Positions 61,201 through 64,000 of a stretch of 64,000 nucleotides of DNA are shown here, one piece after another. The stretch comes from Nymphalis io (taxonomy: Eukaryota > Arthropoda > Insecta > Lepidoptera > Nymphalidae): contig NC_065918.1 in the NCBI RefSeq assembly GCF_905147045.1, forward strand, positions 16,554,001 through 16,618,000. Reading direction: 5' to 3'. How positions within the stretch are numbered: position 1 is the stretch's first letter; every line of letters starts with the position of its first letter. The position numbers and the translations under genes were made by a program. The notes beneath the pieces were generated by a model. It made no database searches. It worked only from the letters and a program-made list of their open reading frames with translations, and was not told the origin of the DNA.

Positions 61201-63450
61201 CGGTTTTTTAATTAAAACATATTAGAGGATTAACATAACCCATACATAATATATTTCAACAAAAAATCAAAATCGGTATTTATTTTGCAAAAATCTTCCA
61301 TCTTTTTTACCATTTTATTACAAATACGCCTATAGATTGAATTCTAAATATATCGGTATATCTTTTAATCCATTTCAATGGTATGTGTAGACAAAAGTTC
61401 CGAATGCCCGGAAATATTTTTCTGTTATATATTATTATTATCTGTTATGATTTGTATGATGTTTGTTATCTAATATAATGCTCAATTAAAACACTCAATG
61501 TTCGCATGCAGGAGTTAAATTGTGATGTGATGTAGCATGATGTTACTAATTTGAGAAGCAACTGTCTGATTAACGAAATAAAAAAAGGTATTAGTCTTCT
61601 GTAAAGGAGTCATTATAAATTAGGATAATAATAAAATATAACATGATCATGTTACACTAGTCTGAAATATTTATTTATTTCACTGTAAAACAAATGTTTC
61701 TAAAATTCTCATAATGGCCGTTATGTAAAATGCTAATGCAAACAACATCCTATTTCAAATGATTACAATGCATGAAGTCAGTGTCGTTCAATATTCATAG
61801 AAACATCATAGCCTCTTAAATTAAATGACTGTTACAGACTGTATAAATCAAATTAAAATCACAATATACAATATAATATACTAAAAACTTGCAACTTATA
61901 AAATAAACAATAGAGCATATGTGATCGACAGCACTTGTCTGATGTTGATAATATATAATTGTAATAACAAAATGTCAGTCCGCCAGACAACCGAATGTAT
62001 TCGAAAAACATATATTTCGTCTTACAAAATGTGAACAACGCGTTGCAAAAAAATCGTAATATTCTGTGTCACCATTAAAATGAACATTTTACCATTCGTT
62101 TAAATTTCCATTAAAAAAAATATCGTTCAAATATCTTCGTAATATTTACAAACGAGTGTGACGTTCGATCGCAAAGTATTACATATTCATTGTAAATGAA
62201 ACGTTTATATTGTGACCTCGTATCTCTTAACTATTTCGGCTCAATGCGCCTTAATTATATCTCTCTTTAAGGAAAACGTAATAGTTTGCGTTTCCTGAAC
62301 TTTTAATGCTTTAATGCTCCAATGAACTCAAAATAATATTAATGGTTTTTTTTAACACTTAAGTCATAGTGATAGATTACAAAAATATGTTCTGATAATA
62401 TTATCTCCTTAAAATTATTTATGTAAACAAGTTATGAGCTGTTATAATTTACATTTTTTAAGTTATGTACAAACGGTCTAAACGCTTACACTTAATATGT
62501 AAACAATCAAACTGTTTACATTAAATTACTTCCTTGTTTTTGTGTATTAATTATAAGTAATAACGTAATAAGGTACAGTACAAAAGATCTTATCAACACC
62601 ACCCCCACCCACTTGGGATGCCCATACATTAATACTTTTAAATCTTATAAATCATTTATTCAAATCTAATCAAGCATATTTATACCCTAGTCCCATCGGA
62701 GTAGGAGTAAAGGTAAACAAACCGTAATTTACAAATTGCATACGATTTTCCAATTGTTCTGCTGTATTACGCTCTATAAACAGTTCTTGGTTAATTTATT
62801 TTTATTTATAATACAAAACTATTCCACTTATCTAGTTATAACCACATTAATTTAACTTTCGAAGATCCTATTACAACTTCGCGGACATTGAAAACGCTAT
62901 TTTTTAAACGAGAATCCATAGAGAATATCATAGATTATTCAAGATATCCATGTCAAAGTTATTTATTTGGGTTTATTCCTTTTGTGGTTGGAATATTGGC
63001 TATGTTCACAATTTTACAGGATTTTATTAAATATACCGAGCTATTTACACTCTAGTTCGTAAAACACGAATCATTTCATAACTACTTGTACAATAGGTCA
63101 AAATTATGATCAAAGAAACAATTACATTATTTATAAAAAGTCGTCAGCGTCGTCGTATATGCGTCGATAAAATAAAATACACAAAAATCGTCAGCCGTTA
63201 GGTTAAGATGTTAAGATTTGATGTCCATTCTCGTGCTGGGTAAAAACGGGGGAAGTTAATTCGGTGACATCATCTGACGTGCCCCACTATTATATTCGAG
63301 TTGTCAACCTACGAACAAGTAAATACTTAACCTTCCTCGGCTTCGTTGTTAAAACATATTACAAACTTATAATATAATAATATCTATGTTAAAAATGTTC
63401 GATTTTTTTGCAACTAATTGTATTTACACACTAGAGGAATAAAGTTCATT
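58250..63450 (-). promoter_or_regulatory. Candidate long 3' UTR with clustered Pumilio-type sites
   Basis: Minus-strand TGTAAATA at 58596, 59923, 60020, 60570, 62143, 63042 and 63421 (lowest coordinate of each), plus one TGTACATA at 62464. I saw about five TATTTACA in the other 58 kb. UGUANAUA is the established core bound by Pumilio/PUF proteins in 3' UTRs. Apart from the 126-bp fold-back, no mobile-element piece was recognised here, unlike most of the window. AATAAA on the minus strand near 58245-58250 could be the end. Inference only; no coding sequence seen. Confidence 0.35.
58806..58931. repeat. Small fold-back, 126 bp
   Basis: ACGGCCTCACTT (58806-58817) and its exact reverse AAGTGAGGCCGT (58920-58931) bound an AT-rich interior with further pairing (TTGAAATAA / TTATTTCAA). 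It may be a MITE or an RNA structure. Confidence 0.5.
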
Positions 63451-63530
63451 TCAAGAGCTACCCCCCTCCACAGGCGAGGCAGCTTTACCATCATCAAAGC
63501 TCCATGACGACACTCTCCGTCCGCTTTATT
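63451..63530 (-). CDS. Possible last exon of a second minus-strand gene
   Basis: A GC-rich block in AT-rich DNA behind a good acceptor, ATGTTATATTTTCAG (AG at 63531-63532). Three frames are possible. Using the CAG, one gives IKRTESVVMEL and stop, another a 38-codon frame that runs past this block to 63412. The most protein-like frame (RRVSSWSFDDGKAAS... ending VEGGSS, stop 63453-63451) needs the AAAG seven bases further. The plus strand is also open here and has its own pyrimidine-rich AG. Strand and frame are not settled; the minus strand is preferred because of the TGTAAATA cluster downstream. Product not recognised. Confidence 0.35.
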
Positions 63531-63713
63531 CTGAAAATATAACATAAAAAATGTAGAAGCATTCATAGATCATTTATGAAAAATTAACATTATAATTATA
63601 TTAATTTTGCGTGAACTATGATTAGGAGACCGTCTCTAAAATTAAAATCACATTTGAAGTTTTAACATTTGTGTTGGCACAATTGACAAACAACATTGAA
63701 ATGACTCACGCTT

Positions 63714-63925
63714 ACTTGGTGGTGGCTCAGTCTACCGCCCGTCTGGTGTACGTACCAACCACTCATCACATATTCTATCGTCAAACAACAACTTAGTTTC
63801 CAAGGTTGGTGGCGAATTAGCGACGTAAGAGGGACAATTAATATTTCTTACATTGCTAATGTCTGCGAGCAGTGACGACCACTTACCATCAGGTCTACTT
63901 GTCATTATTCCTTTTCCTTTTTACA
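63714..63925 (+). mobile_element. Family A element with internal deletion
   Basis: ACTTGGTGGTGGCTCAGTCT, CCAACCACTCATCACATATT, AAGGTTGGTGGCGAATTAGC and ACGACCACTTACCATCAGGT. The GTGAGTGAGCC ... ACAGGCAC middle is missing. Confidence 0.7.
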
Positions 63926-64000
63926 ACCTCAAATTCCACTTACACAATTGAAATTAAATTGCGACCTCACTTTTGGTGCTCTCGAAAGTACTTTATATAT

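Overview
The window looks like nuclear DNA of a butterfly or moth (Lepidoptera), possibly a nymphalid. It is very AT-rich, its one clear gene is split into short exons by small introns, and it is full of tRNA-derived SINEs, 5'-truncated LINEs, a mariner and small fold-back elements of the kinds found in butterfly genomes. The lineage is inferred from repeat content and protein flavour; no database was searched.

Only one gene can be read from end to end: glycerol kinase (Gk), minus strand, 53493 down to 45705. It has eight coding exons, 1545 coding bases including the stop, and 514 codons of protein. All joins are in frame, and the FGGY-family motifs and key active-site residues are present. 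Seven introns follow the GT-AG rule or a known variant; intron 2 needs a GC donor. Most of the larger introns carry transposable elements of different families (one has a perfect 12-bp target duplication), but none interrupts an exon.

Left part (1-45.7 kb): no convincing host gene. It is AT-rich intergenic or long-intron DNA with many decayed repeats. These include at least nine pieces of a T/A-tailed family (here 'family A'), about a dozen pieces of a Metulj-like tRNA-derived SINE ('family M'), and pieces of two other tRNA-headed SINEs ('families B and C'). There is also a 5'-truncated LINE (31.4-31.9 kb), a mariner of about 1.3 kb with a LINE inserted in it (35.6-37.4 kb), and fold-back elements near 39.3-39.9 and 42.1 kb. 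Two low-confidence host signals are a GC-rich open reading frame framed by splice-like sites (6.7-6.9 kb, minus) and a promoter-like block (44.1-44.4 kb, plus).

Right part (53.5-64 kb): a Harbinger transposase fragment, a large imperfect fold-back element, one family M SINE, then about 5 kb nearly free of recognised repeats. On the minus strand this last stretch has seven copies of TGTAAATA (the Pumilio-binding core), far more than elsewhere in the window. A GC-rich block with a good splice acceptor lies at its upstream end (63451-63530). I infer that 63.53 to about 58.3 kb may be the last exon and long 3' untranslated region of a second minus-strand gene whose body lies beyond the window.
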